Shown: positions 1 to 8,763 of the stretch, one piece after another | Layout: the number at the start of each line of letters is the position of its first letter | Position numbering within the stretch: the first letter of the stretch is position 1 | Assembly: GCA_002719955.1 (NCBI GenBank) | Contig: PBFW01000076.1 | Location: 1-64,000 of the forward strand | Direction: 5' to 3' | DNA: 64,000 bases | From: Deltaproteobacteria bacterium | Lineage (GTDB): Bacteria; Myxococcota_A; UBA9160; UBA4427 | Made by a program: the position numbers and the translations under genes | Notes under the pieces: generated by a model | Told to the model about the DNA's origin: nothing | What the model saw: the letters and a program-made list of their open reading frames with translations, nothing else | Databases searched by the model: none

Positions 1-45
1 AGAGAAGAGAAGAGAAGAGAAGAGAAGAGAAGAGAAGAGCAGAGC
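1..45. repeat. AGAGA microsatellite
   Basis: Seven perfect 5-bp AGAGA units (1-35) are followed by two AGAGC variants (36-45). The tract begins at the window edge, so its full length is unknown. It lies about 325 bp upstream of rpsU, too far to act as a spacer in the mapped ribosome binding site. Such pure tracts are prone to slippage. Confidence 0.9.
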
Positions 46-370
46 GGAATCGAGTGGAACGGGGTTTGGGCATTCGGCGAGGGGCGACCGAGCGGAATGC
101 GGACACGAATTTGAACGAGAAATAGCAGCGAAGGCACAATCGACAATCGACCACGGGGCCGAGGAGAACTTCTCGTGCCACGAATAGAACCTCCGGGCGA
201 CTCGCTCACAGCCGATCGAGATTGCGGCGTGAGATCTGGCGACGAGTCAGATGAATGCGTGACCGGCCCGGTTCGACGTTCGGCGTAGATCGCAAGAGCC
301 AGAACAAGAAAAAGTGCCGTGTGATAGGTCGTGTGAAGATTGTGCTCCCGCGAAGGCGAGGGGAAAGAAC
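46..370 (+). other. rpsU upstream region without a gene
   Basis: No convincing coding frame is seen between the microsatellite and rpsU. A short dyad (GAGAA-C-TTCTC, 164-174) is present, and the purine-rich stretch just before position 371 supplies the rpsU ribosome binding site. The promoter of the rpsU-dnaG-rpoD block should lie here, but no clear -35/-10 pair could be assigned. Confidence 0.4.
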
Positions 371-568
371 ATGCCGGTGATCAAGATCAAGGATAGCGAG
401 TCCTTCGAGGGCGCTATGAAGCGATTCAAGAAGACCTGCGAGAAGGCGGGCATTCTGACGGAGCTTCGACGTCGTGAGTATTACGACAAGCCGAGCATTC
501 GGAAGAAGAAGAAGGAAGCGGCCGCGCGCAAGCGGGCGCTCAAGAAAGCACGGCGGACGCTGAACTAG
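371..568 (+). CDS. rpsU: 30S ribosomal protein S21
   Basis: This 65-residue basic protein of the small ribosomal subunit starts MPVIKIKDSESFEGAMKRFK and ends in a Lys/Arg-rich tail, the classical S21 layout. S21 helps mRNA base-pair with the anti-Shine-Dalgarno sequence. The ATG at 371 is chosen over an in-frame ATG at 314 because a GGCGAGGGGAAAG purine tract lies just upstream and because the shorter product matches S21 length. It is the first gene of the rpsU-dnaG-rpoD macromolecular synthesis block, with dnaG starting 30 bp downstream. Confidence 0.97.
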   Translation: MPVIKIKDSESFEGAMKRFKKTCEKAGILTELRRREYYDKPSIRKKKKEAAARKRALKKARRTLN

Positions 569-598
569 CATCACCGTGCATCCAGCGAGAGGGCGGAT

Positions 599-2425
599 TT
601 GAGCCGGATTTCCGAGTCTACGATCCACGAAATCCGAAACCGGGGAGATATCGTCGCCCTGGTCTCTCGCTACGTCGAACTGAAGCAGGCGGGTCGAAAC
701 TGGAAGGGGCTCTGTCCCTTCCATAACGAGAAGACCCCTTCGTTCAACGTCAATCCCGATCGACAGATCTTTCATTGCTTCGGCTGCCAGGAAGGCGGTG
801 ATGTCATCGGCTTCCTGATGAAGCATGAAGGCCTCTCCTTTCCTGAGGCGACGCGCACACTCGCGGCGGAGCTCGGAATCGAGATCCCCGAAGAACGAGA
901 TGGGCACGACGCGGGGGTCACGGCCAGCCTCTTTGAGGCCAATCGGCTCGCCCAGGATCTCTACCGCGAGGCGCTCCGCATGCCCGAGGGCGAGATCGCG
1001 CGCAATTATCTGGTCTCCCGCGGTTTCGACGGTGCGGCGGCGGACGAATTCGCGATCGGCTTTGCACCCGCGCGTTGGGACGCGGTGGCGGAGCGACTCA
1101 AGAAGAATCGGATCAAGGGCGAGGTCGGTGCCCAGGCGGGTCTGCTCGCAGAGCGCAAATCCGGTCAGGGCCACTACGACAGGCTGCGCGGCCGGCTCAC
1201 GTTCCCGATCCAGGACGTGCGCGGCCGCGTGATCGGCTTCGGGGGTCGCGCCCTCGAAGCGGAACAAGAGCCGAAATATCTGAACACCCCCGAAAGCCCG
1301 GTCTTCCACAAACGTCAGGCTTTTTATGGATATCCCGCCGCACTCGAGCCGATCCGACGCTCGGGTCGCGTGATTCTCTGCGAGGGCTATTTCGATCGAA
1401 TCGCGTTTGCCCGCGCCGGGATCGGTGAAGCGCTCGCCACCTGCGGAACAGCGCTTACCGTCGAGCACGGCGCCCAGATCCGCCGGCGCACCCGAGAGGT
1501 CGTCCTGGTCTTCGACGGGGACAGCGCTGGGCAACAGGCGACCGAGAAGGCGCTCGCGGTCTTGCTTCCCCACGGGTTGCGAGTGCGCGCGGTCCTGATC
1601 CCCGGTGGTGCGGACCCCGACGACTACCTCAACAAAGAGGGCGAGGACGCGCTTCGCGGACTCGTCGACGATGCACCGGACGCGCTCGAACTCTCGATTC
1701 GCAACGCGATGCGTCAAGGGATTGCGACGCCCGACCAGAAAGCCGATGTCGTATCCCACGTTGCACCGCTTGTTGCGCGTGTCTCGGACCCCGTGTCGCG
1801 CGACGAGTATATCCGACGAGTTGCGATGGCCATCGATGCTTCGACTTCGGCGGTCGGCGCCATCGTTCGTGGCGCAGCGCGTGGTCATTTGCCGACCCCG
1901 CAGGTCGATCAAGAGACGCTCGGGCTCACGCGTGAGCGGCGCGATGCACCCGAGGAGCGCCAACTCAGAGCGCTCGCAAGGATTTGCCTGCAGCATCCGA
2001 ATCTCATTGGGGATGAAACAGCCCTGACGTTTCAAGAAATACTTCCGGGCGGCGCATGGAAATCCATCATCCTGCAGATCATCGAAGCGGCAAGTGATGG
2101 CCTCCTACTGCCTGGTGATTCTGGTTCACAGGGAAGAAGTGTCGACGTCTTCGCGATCGAATCACGGCTCGACGAGGAAGCAAGGCTACGCCTGCGGGAA
2201 ATCGCGATGGACCAGACGTCTCTGGACTCCGAGCGAAGCGAGGAGCTCGTGCTGGCGGATCTGGTCGGCTGGTTCGAACGCAGGGGCCTCGATGCGAGGC
2301 AACGTGAATTGAATCGAAGAATGCGTGACCCGAATGCTGATCAAGATGCACTCCTAGCTGAGAAACAGGCACAACTTCTAGAACGGCGGACCCGTTTGGG
2401 AGTTGGGCCGGGTGGCAACGCGTAA
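599..2425 (+). CDS. dnaG: DNA primase
   Basis: This 608-residue primase synthesises RNA primers for DNA replication. The N-terminal CHC2 zinc-binding domain has C39, H42, C60 and C63. The Toprim catalytic core has EGYFD with E262 and D266, and the metal-binding DGD at D306/D308. The C-terminal region (about 430-608) is the less conserved helicase-binding part. The TTG start at 599 is preceded by GAGAGGG. Length is normal for DnaG. It lies between rpsU and rpoD, the arrangement known in many proteobacteria, where the three products are co-expressed but differently translated. Confidence 0.97.
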   Translation: MSRISESTIHEIRNRGDIVALVSRYVELKQAGRNWKGLCPFHNEKTPSFNVNPDRQIFHCFGCQEGGDVIGFLMKHEGLSFPEATRTLAAELGIEIPEERDGHDAGVTASLFEANRLAQDLYREALRMPEGEIARNYLVSRGFDGAAADEFAIGFAPARWDAVAERLKKNRIKGEVGAQAGLLAERKSGQGHYDRLRGRLTFPIQDVRGRVIGFGGRALEAEQEPKYLNTPESPVFHKRQAFYGYPAALEPIRRSGRVILCEGYFDRIAFARAGIGEALATCGTALTVEHGAQIRRRTREVVLVFDGDSAGQQATEKALAVLLPHGLRVRAVLIPGGADPDDYLNKEGEDALRGLVDDAPDALELSIRNAMRQGIATPDQKADVVSHVAPLVARVSDPVSRDEYIRRVAMAIDASTSAVGAIVRGAARGHLPTPQVDQETLGLTRERRDAPEERQLRALARICLQHPNLIGDETALTFQEILPGGAWKSIILQIIEAASDGLLLPGDSGSQGRSVDVFAIESRLDEEARLRLREIAMDQTSLDSERSEELVLADLVGWFERRGLDARQRELNRRMRDPNADQDALLAEKQAQLLERRTRLGVGPGGNA

Positions 2426-2503
2426 GCAATTGGCCGTCCCGATACGCAATCTTGCCGGGGAAGGCGGCAGAGCGTCGGAATCGGAAGTAGAATTTTGGAG
2501 CCC

Positions 2504-2510
2504 AAGGAGG
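2504..2510 (+). promoter_or_regulatory. Ribosome binding site that sets the rpoD start
   Basis: A perfect AAGGAGG lies 8 nt before the ATG at 2519. It excludes the in-frame upstream TTG at 2495, which would overlap the Shine-Dalgarno sequence itself. Confidence 0.9.
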
Positions 2511-2518
2511 ACCCCCCC

Positions 2519-4666
2519 ATGGCCTCGAACGCGCTCAACACGGGGTCGGCTGCAGAGCCGGCTTCGAGCAGCACTAGTGGAAGTGACGGCCAGATGCCGA
2601 TGACGCCGGTCGAAACGACCGAAGCGTCGCCAGCGCCTGTACGTGTGCGGAAGGTGAAGGCGAAAGGCGCAGCTGGAAACTCAGACACCGATGAGAAGAA
2701 GCCCCGAGGCCGTCGCGCGAAGGCGACTAGCATCGCGGATATCGCCGATCCCGTGGACGTCTCCGAAGCGACTGCTGCCGAGGGCAGGCCCCGGAAGAAA
2801 AAATCCACGTCGAAGGTGTCCGGCGGAGCGCGCAAGACGCAAGGCAAGACAGCGGCAAAAACGAAGCGGCCCTCCAAAGCCACTCAAAAAGTTGCTGCAG
2901 CGCCGTCCGACCCCGACCCCGACCCCCACGATCACGACGCGCTGCTCGGGCTGGAAGCCGTTCGAAAATTGATCGAGGTGGGTCAGGAGAGGGGCGGCGT
3001 CGACCGGATGGATCTCCGGACGGCTTTCGAGGGTGAGGGTCTGAGCCCCGGGGACCTCGACGGTGTTCTGTCGATTCTTCACGAATATGATATTCCCCTC
3101 GCTCGCAGCGAGTCCCTCGAACAGGAAGATGCAAAGAAGCCCAATCGCGTTTCCAAGAAAAGTGAGCGCACCGCAGAAGACGTCGGCGGGGCGGATCCGG
3201 TTCGCGTTTATCTTCGTGAAATGGGGCAGGTCCCACTGCTCACACGCGAGGGTGAGGTCAAAATCGCTCAGCGTATCGAACAGGCGGTCGGGGCTCACTT
3301 CGCCGCGCTCGTTTCGAATCCGTATTGCCTGAAACGAATGATCGAGATGGGTGATTCCGTCCGCACGGGCGAACTCGATCTCAAGAAGGCCGTCGATGGT
3401 CTCGAAGACGAGAACGCATTGCCGGTCGATGAGACCCTGAAGAAATTTCTGGCAGCGATCACGCGTCTCGAAGAGATCGAGCACAGCATCGCGGAGCGGC
3501 GAAAAGAACTCGACCGGAATGTGATGAGTCGGGACGATTGCCTCGCGTGCGAGGCCGAAGTGGCCGGATTTTACGAAGAGGCCGCAAAAGAACTTCGCAA
3601 GCAGCGCGTCAGCCGAAATCGCTACAGCGAACTCGATCGTTGTCTGCGCGAACTCCTCGAGGGCCATCGCCTGATCGACGAGCGCGCGAATCAAATTGTG
3701 CGCCCTTTTGCGATGGATGCCGAAGAATTCAGGGTCATGCTGGAGCAGTCGAAGAAGCGCAGCGCCGGTGGCAAGCAGGTGCTCGAGCGACTCGGGGGCG
3801 ATCGCGAGTCGATCGATGCGAAACTCGAACAGTTCGCCAACGTCGATCGCTTCCGTGCGCGCCTGCAGGAGGACACCGAGCTGACGCTGGCCGAGATCGA
3901 ACGCGTTCTCGATCAGGTCGATGGCGCGGCCCTATCCGCTCAAGAAGCCAAGAGCGAACTCATCGAAGCGAACCTTCGCCTCGTTGTCTCCATCGCGAAG
4001 AAATATACAAACCGCGGTCTGCAATTCCTCGATTTGATCCAGGAAGGCAATATCGGACTCATGAAGGCGGTCGATAAATTCGAGTGGCGCCGAGGATATA
4101 AATTCTCGACCTACGCGACGTGGTGGATCCGGCAGGCGATCACCCGGGCGATCGCGGATCAGGCCCGCACGATCCGCATCCCGGTCCACATGGTCGAAAC
4201 GATCCACAAGCTGGTTCGAGCGACACGTCAGCTCGTGCAGGTTCTGGGTCGGGAGCCCCAGCCCGAGGAACTCTCTGAGAGTCTTGAGTTGCCCCTCGAA
4301 AAGGTTCGGATGATTCTGCGGATCGCAAACGATCCCATCAGTCTCGAGACCCCGGTCGGCGAGGAGGAGGAGGGTCGTCTCTCCGACTTCATCGAAGATC
4401 CGAATGCGATCAGTCCGGCGGAAGCCGTGATTCAGTCGAGCCTGGCCGAACATACGCGCGAGTTGTTGGCGACTCTGGCGCCCCGTGAGGCCCGCGTATT
4501 GCGGATGCGTTTCGGAATCGGTGAGCGGGCCAATCGCACCCTCGAAGAAGTCGGTCAGGATTTTGACGTGACCCGTGAGCGCATTCGCCAGATCGAGGCG
4601 AAGGCGCTTCGCAAGCTGCGCCACCCGAGTCGCAGCCTCTCGCTCAAGGGGTATCTCGAAGGCTAG
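2519..4666 (+). CDS. rpoD: Primary sigma factor sigma-70
   Basis: The 715-residue housekeeping sigma subunit directs RNA polymerase to -35/-10 promoters. The first ~135 residues are a Lys/Ala/Pro-rich disordered extension. Region 1.1 lies at about 139-197, region 1.2 at about 224-258 (DPVRVYLREMGQVPLLTREG), a long non-conserved insert follows, region 2 is at about 482-560 (FLDLIQEGNIGLMKAVDKFE, then a YATWWIRQ-type -10 recognition segment), and region 4 at about 640-715 has the VTRERIRQIEAKALRKLRHP helix-turn-helix. The long non-conserved region marks it as primary sigma rather than an RpoS or RpoH type. It closes the rpsU-dnaG-rpoD block. Confidence 0.97.
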   Translation: MASNALNTGSAAEPASSSTSGSDGQMPMTPVETTEASPAPVRVRKVKAKGAAGNSDTDEKKPRGRRAKATSIADIADPVDVSEATAAEGRPRKKKSTSKVSGGARKTQGKTAAKTKRPSKATQKVAAAPSDPDPDPHDHDALLGLEAVRKLIEVGQERGGVDRMDLRTAFEGEGLSPGDLDGVLSILHEYDIPLARSESLEQEDAKKPNRVSKKSERTAEDVGGADPVRVYLREMGQVPLLTREGEVKIAQRIEQAVGAHFAALVSNPYCLKRMIEMGDSVRTGELDLKKAVDGLEDENALPVDETLKKFLAAITRLEEIEHSIAERRKELDRNVMSRDDCLACEAEVAGFYEEAAKELRKQRVSRNRYSELDRCLRELLEGHRLIDERANQIVRPFAMDAEEFRVMLEQSKKRSAGGKQVLERLGGDRESIDAKLEQFANVDRFRARLQEDTELTLAEIERVLDQVDGAALSAQEAKSELIEANLRLVVSIAKKYTNRGLQFLDLIQEGNIGLMKAVDKFEWRRGYKFSTYATWWIRQAITRAIADQARTIRIPVHMVETIHKLVRATRQLVQVLGREPQPEELSESLELPLEKVRMILRIANDPISLETPVGEEEEGRLSDFIEDPNAISPAEAVIQSSLAEHTRELLATLAPREARVLRMRFGIGERANRTLEEVGQDFDVTRERIRQIEAKALRKLRHPSRSLSLKGYLEG

Positions 4667-4756
4667 AGCCGGATCGCGGCGACTCTTGCCGGCTACCTGC
4701 GCGGGTCCGCGAGGGCTGGGATCAAGCCCCCACACGGGTGATCCGATACGGATCGC

Positions 4757-5647
4757 GTGAAGCTGGTCGCCTGTACAGATTGCCATGCGCAATACGATGT
4801 CACGCTGATGGTTGTGGGGAGCGCCTTCGATTGTCGTTGTGGGACGGCGCTCGAGGCGATACCGCCGACAGGGGTCGACGCGGCGGTTCGGCGCTGTAGT
4901 GCCTGTGGGGCCGTCGCCCGGGATGGCGACGAGATCTGCGATTATTGCGGTGCGGGGATCATCCAGGCACCGCAACGTGGGAGCCTGATCTGCCCCGAGT
5001 GCATGGCGCGCAATCTCGATGACGCTCGCTTCTGCCTGGCCTGCGGGATCCGATTCGAGCCGCAGGCTCCCCCTCAGACTGCTCCCGAGCTTCGCTGTCC
5101 CTGCTGCGAGAGGTGGATGGTGGCGAGCGAGATTGCCGGGCTCGTCATTCAAGAATGTGCAAAATGCCACGGCCTCTGGACACCGGACGACGTGTTCGAG
5201 ATGCTGGTCGATCGCGCGACGGCGGCTGCGCGCGAGCGAGCTGCTGGCGCAGAACATGCCGCGCCGCGTGTCGCCGGCGGAAATCCGGCCAAGGATCGCG
5301 TCGAATACCGTCGCTGTCCCACCTGCGATGCGATGATGGTTCGACGCAATTTTCGACGGCGTTCCGGCGTGGTCATCGACCGGTGCCACGAACACGGGAC
5401 CTGGTTGGATGCGAACGAACTCGAGCGGATTGCCGGCTTCGTGTTGTCGGGGCGTGCCGATAGCGCCGTGCGTGCCGAAGCAGCCGCACGTGATTCTCGC
5501 GTCAGCGAAGAAGCGCGCGCCGCGTCTCGAAGAATCCAGCTCGCTGCGATCGAAGATCCTCATCGCGGGTCGTCGATCTTTAGGGGCCACCGGAAGACTG
5601 GTGGTGCCGGAACGATTCTCGACCTACTGGTCTCGATCCTGAACTAA
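4757..5647 (+). CDS. Multi-zinc-ribbon (TFIIB-type) protein
   Basis: The 296-residue soluble protein has about nine Cys-pair knuckles, including CTDC, CSAC, CDYC, CPEC, CLAC, CPCC, CAKC and CPTC. Several pairs form zinc-ribbon folds of the zf-TFIIB type, the last with a CHEHGTWLDANELERI ending characteristic of that family. The C-terminal ~60 residues are Arg/Ala-rich. The GTG start has no strong Shine-Dalgarno sequence. It precedes an SPFH-domain gene by 65 bp; zinc-ribbon and YdjI-like SPFH genes are also paired in Bacillus, where they are linked to envelope stress. The exact function is unknown. Confidence 0.75.
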   Translation: MKLVACTDCHAQYDVTLMVVGSAFDCRCGTALEAIPPTGVDAAVRRCSACGAVARDGDEICDYCGAGIIQAPQRGSLICPECMARNLDDARFCLACGIRFEPQAPPQTAPELRCPCCERWMVASEIAGLVIQECAKCHGLWTPDDVFEMLVDRATAAARERAAGAEHAAPRVAGGNPAKDRVEYRRCPTCDAMMVRRNFRRRSGVVIDRCHEHGTWLDANELERIAGFVLSGRADSAVRAEAAARDSRVSEEARAASRRIQLAAIEDPHRGSSIFRGHRKTGGAGTILDLLVSILN

Positions 5648-5712
5648 CACTTTCATGTGGATCCAGGCCGAATTCGGTCGGCTTCGCATCATCCATAAAT
5701 GGGGTATGAATA

Positions 5713-6843
5713 ATGGCACTCTTCGAGAAACTGCGAGCCGAGCTGATCGATATCGTCGAATGGATCGACGATAGCCAGCATACGCTGGTGTGGCGCTTCC
5801 CGCGCTACCGCAACCAGATCAAATGGGGTGCCCAGTTGATCGTCCGCCCAGGACAATCGGCCGTCTTCGTCCATCAGGGCCAGATTGCCGATGTCTTCGG
5901 TCCGGGCCATTACAGCCTCGAGACGAAGAACCTTCCCCTCCTATCGACCCTGCTGGGTTGGATGCACGGATTCGATTCGCCCTTCAAGGCGGAGATCTAT
6001 TTCGTCAGCACTCGTCAGCTCACGGATCTCAAATGGGGCACCTCGAATCCCGTTCCGCTGCGCGATGCAGATTTCGGTTCGGTTCGGGTTCGGGCCTTTG
6101 GGACCTACACGCTCAAGGCCGTCGACCCCGGTCGTCTGCTATCCGAACTCGTCGGAACCGATGGCGTCTACGAAGCCGAAGAGGTCTCGGCGCTGCTTCG
6201 TTCGATCATCTCCATGACCTTCGCGGATGTCCTCGCGAGTTCTGGGATCAGCGTTCTTGATCTCGCCCAGAACTACAGCGAACTCTCCGAGACGGTACGC
6301 AAGGCGGTCGTCGAGCGGATCGACGATGAATTCGGTCTCGAGGTTCCGCAGCTCTATATCGTGAATGTATCGGTTCCTGCCGAGGTCGAGCGCGCCCTCG
6401 ATGCACGGGCGAGCATGAACGCGATCGGAGATATGGGCAACTTTCAGGCCTATCAGCTCGGAAACGCGATGCCCGAAGCCGCTGCAAATCCCGCTGGCGG
6501 CCTGGCCGGAGCCGGCGTGGGTCTCGGGATGGGGCTCGCCATGACCCATTCGATGGGTGCAATGATGGGCGGGTCCAATGGAGGCGGGAATCCTTCAGCT
6601 CCGATGGGTTCCCCTCCCGCATCGCCGCCGCCCGTTCCGAGCGTGCTCTGGCATGTCGCCGAAGGAGGCGAATCGGTTGGTCCCTTTGCCCCGGCGCAAA
6701 TGGCGCAGGCCATTGGTGCGGGTCGCGTGACGCGAGAGACCCTCGTGTGGAGTTCCGGTATGACCGGCTGGGTGGCGGCATCGGATGTCGAGGCGCTCGT
6801 GGGCTATTTTGCGCCGCCGCCGCCGCCGATTCCGGAGAGTTGA
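5713..6843 (+). CDS. SPFH-domain protein with C-terminal GYF_2 domain
   Basis: The 376-residue protein begins MALFEKLRAELIDIVEWIDD and carries an SPFH/band-7-like core (about 15-250) of the YdjI / 'virion core protein' type. A Gly/Ala/Met-rich linker (about 255-310) and a GYF_2-like domain (about 315-370, with GPFAPAQMAQAI and TLVWSSGMTGWV) follow. There is no transmembrane segment, so membrane association would be peripheral. SPFH proteins form membrane-associated scaffolds and GYF_2 is a presumed protein-binding module. It is co-oriented with the zinc-ribbon gene upstream. A role in envelope stress is inference. Confidence 0.8.
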   Translation: MALFEKLRAELIDIVEWIDDSQHTLVWRFPRYRNQIKWGAQLIVRPGQSAVFVHQGQIADVFGPGHYSLETKNLPLLSTLLGWMHGFDSPFKAEIYFVSTRQLTDLKWGTSNPVPLRDADFGSVRVRAFGTYTLKAVDPGRLLSELVGTDGVYEAEEVSALLRSIISMTFADVLASSGISVLDLAQNYSELSETVRKAVVERIDDEFGLEVPQLYIVNVSVPAEVERALDARASMNAIGDMGNFQAYQLGNAMPEAAANPAGGLAGAGVGLGMGLAMTHSMGAMMGGSNGGGNPSAPMGSPPASPPPVPSVLWHVAEGGESVGPFAPAQMAQAIGAGRVTRETLVWSSGMTGWVAASDVEALVGYFAPPPPPIPES

Positions 6844-6853
6844 CGGGGAGTAC

Positions 6854-8212
6854 CTAACAGGGTTCCCCGACCTTCTTCAGCCAGGACTTGTAGTCTTCGA
6901 AACCGGTGGCCTTATGTAAGGCTGCGACCTTGCCGAGCAGGCTCTGTACTTTCTCGGCGCTCGGTGCTTCGGCGTCGTTGAGGCTCTCGAGAACGTTGTC
7001 TGCCGTTTCTGCACCGCGATTATGCGTCATGCGTGCTTCGAGGGCTGCTTCACGCCCCTTCTTGTCCAATTCATCCGACACTCCTAGGTAGGCCTCGATG
7101 GCTTCCTCGCTGACGTGTGTCGCGTGCTTTCGCGACGCCACGATATTGCCCTTGCCGGTCACGACGTTGCCGACGGAAAAGACGGTGGGGTAGCCCTCGA
7201 GGCGACCGATATCCCAGTCCTTGAAATCGAAGAGTTCGCCCTTCATGGCGATGCCCGGGATCGCTTCCGGGATCGAGCCGATCGAACTGAGGACCGAGGG
7301 GCTGCGGACTTCGTAGGTCCCATCGAGTTTGATGACACGGCCGTTCTCGATCCGGGTCCGGCGGAAAACGATTCCGACGAGCTGTCCGTTCTCGACGATC
7401 AGATCGTCGGGCGCGGAGAGCGGCTCGACCTTGAACATGTATTTTCCGGTGCTCTTGTCGAGCATGCGCTTGCGGCCGGCCTCGACCTTCTTGATCCGCA
7501 CTTCGTCCGCACCCTCGGGAGCGCTCATGAGCGGCATGTCTTCGACACGTCGGCGGTAGTAGATCGTCGCGCCCTCGATCCCGAGTTCCTCCCAGGTGAG
7601 ACCGTGTTTATCGAGGGTTTTCGGGATGCCCTTGATCTCGAGTTCCTCGATATTCGTTTCGATCCCGCGTTCCTCGAGCGCGCCGAGTGTCATGTCGAGG
7701 GTATGGATCTTGGCGACATCGATCGAGGCGAGGCCACCGCCGAGGATGATCGCGCCGTCCTTCACCTCATACGTTGCCTCGGGCAGATCGCCGCGTTCGG
7801 CATGGTTGAAAGCAATGACGAAGGGGTTCTGGTAGGCGAGGCCCTTGCCGACATATGCCTCTGCACCCTCGATCGGAACTGGTCGGTCATGCCAGGCGCC
7901 ATTCGCGAGTACGACGGCGGAAAATCCCCAGTCGTTCACGAGTTCCTTGAAATCGATGTCGCGCCCGATCTTGGTCTTGGGCACGAAGGACACGCCTGCC
8001 TTCGAGAGCTTCTCGTCGATCGTCTTGTATTCCTTCTTGCGCAAGGCTTCGTGCCAGCGCGGAAGGCCGTCTTCGATCTTGCCGTAGGGTCGCCTGTTCT
8101 GTTCGAACACGAAGACCGATACGCCGCGATCCGCCAGGCGACTGGCCACCTCGGCTCCCGCCGTGGCGCCCCCAATCACCGCAACGTAATGCCCCACTGC
8201 TTCATCTGTCAT
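6854..8212 (-). CDS. FAD/NAD(P)-dependent oxidoreductase, ferredoxin-NADP reductase/GltD-like
   Basis: The 452-residue flavoprotein has two dinucleotide-binding motifs: VIGGATAGAEVASRL at about 10-24 for FAD and IILGGGLASIDVAKI at about 155 for NAD(P)H. The layout resembles FprA-type ferredoxin-NADP reductases and the small subunit of glutamate synthase. The ATG at 8212 is preferred to an in-frame start at 8263 because the Rossmann motif then sits near the N terminus, as in the family. No CxxC Fe-S motif of GltD is present, so it is not a classical GltD. It converges on the SPFH gene with a 10-bp gap. The redox partner is unknown. Confidence 0.75.
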   Translation of the reverse strand: MTDEAVGHYVAVIGGATAGAEVASRLADRGVSVFVFEQNRRPYGKIEDGLPRWHEALRKKEYKTIDEKLSKAGVSFVPKTKIGRDIDFKELVNDWGFSAVVLANGAWHDRPVPIEGAEAYVGKGLAYQNPFVIAFNHAERGDLPEATYEVKDGAIILGGGLASIDVAKIHTLDMTLGALEERGIETNIEELEIKGIPKTLDKHGLTWEELGIEGATIYYRRRVEDMPLMSAPEGADEVRIKKVEAGRKRMLDKSTGKYMFKVEPLSAPDDLIVENGQLVGIVFRRTRIENGRVIKLDGTYEVRSPSVLSSIGSIPEAIPGIAMKGELFDFKDWDIGRLEGYPTVFSVGNVVTGKGNIVASRKHATHVSEEAIEAYLGVSDELDKKGREAALEARMTHNRGAETADNVLESLNDAEAPSAEKVQSLLGKVAALHKATGFEDYKSWLKKVGEPC

Positions 8213-8299
8213 GGCGCCGATTCTCGCAATTACGCGGGCGCTCGACAACGTTGCGGCTCGCATCCGTTCACCCGTCGAACGCGGTAACCTGTCGGCGGA

Positions 8300-8375
8300 G
8301 GGCCTGTAGCTCAGTGGTTAGAGCAACCGGCTCATAACCGGACGGTCCCTGGTTCAAGTCCAGGCAGGCCCACCA
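8300..8375 (+). tRNA. tRNA with CAT anticodon, probably tRNA-Ile2 (lysidine type)
   Basis: A full cloverleaf is present: acceptor GGGCCTG/CAGGCCC, D arm GCTC/GAGC, anticodon loop CTCATAA (8331-8337, anticodon CAT), T arm CCTGG-TTCAAGT-CCAGG, discriminator A and an encoded CCA (8373-8375). C4-G69 and C5-G68 pairs, and overall similarity to E. coli ileX, favour the TilS substrate tRNA-Ile2 over elongator tRNA-Met. The 27-43 pair at the top of the anticodon stem is an A-A mismatch. It is not initiator tRNA because the anticodon stem lacks three consecutive G-C pairs in the initiator order. Confidence 0.93.
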
Positions 8376-8420
8376 CCCCTCCCCCTCGGCCCAGGTGAGC
8401 AAAGCAGCCGCGCGAGACGA

Positions 8421-8500
8421 GTGCCCTCAGCCCAAGCGCGCCTTCGCGCGCGCCAAAAAGGAGCCCTCAGCCCAAGCGCGCCTTCGCGCGCGCCAAATAG
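8421..8500. repeat. 40-bp tandem duplication, two copies
   Basis: Two adjacent 40-bp units (8421-8460 and 8461-8500) differ at only two positions. Each contains a GCGCG-CCTTCG-CGCGC self-complementary core and could fold as a hairpin. The block lies between the tRNA and a perfect hairpin at 8503-8528. Two copies with no unique spacer exclude a CRISPR array. It may be a REP-like element or a local duplication. Confidence 0.9.
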
Positions 8501-8502
8501 AA

Positions 8503-8528
8503 GGGCCCATTCCTTTCGGAATGGGCCC
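8503..8528. terminator. Perfect 11-bp hairpin downstream of the tRNA
   Basis: GGGCCCATTCC and GGAATGGGCCC form a perfect 11-bp stem with a TTTC loop. No T-run follows on either strand, so it is a candidate structure-dependent terminator or processing signal rather than a classical intrinsic terminator. From 8529 to 8763 I see no gene, only a short AATCC-TGTCA-GGATT stem followed by TTT (8677-8694). Confidence 0.5.
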
Positions 8529-8763
8529 TGGGACCAGCCAGTGTGCGTTCTGTCTGTTCCCGCACTGATGCTCTAAGGGAGAAAGGGCTCCCGGTTGCGG
8601 CCTAAAGAGCCCCCGATCAGATTATCACAGCCCCCCAAAAGCACAATAAATCCCTAATACTACCCGTCGAGTTGCGAATCCTGTCAGGATTTTTCGGGGT
8701 TTCGGGTACCAAGCGCCGCGGCGATCGAGCACTCCACCCGTCCCATCGCATCGACCGGGCTCT

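Noticed and set aside
206..2035. 609-codon open frame on the minus strand over dnaG
   Set aside because: It is antisense to dnaG, which has all primase motifs. Long antisense frames are expected at this GC content; no domain is seen in the product.
8421..8500. CRISPR array
   Set aside because: Only two adjacent units, no spacers between them and no cas genes.
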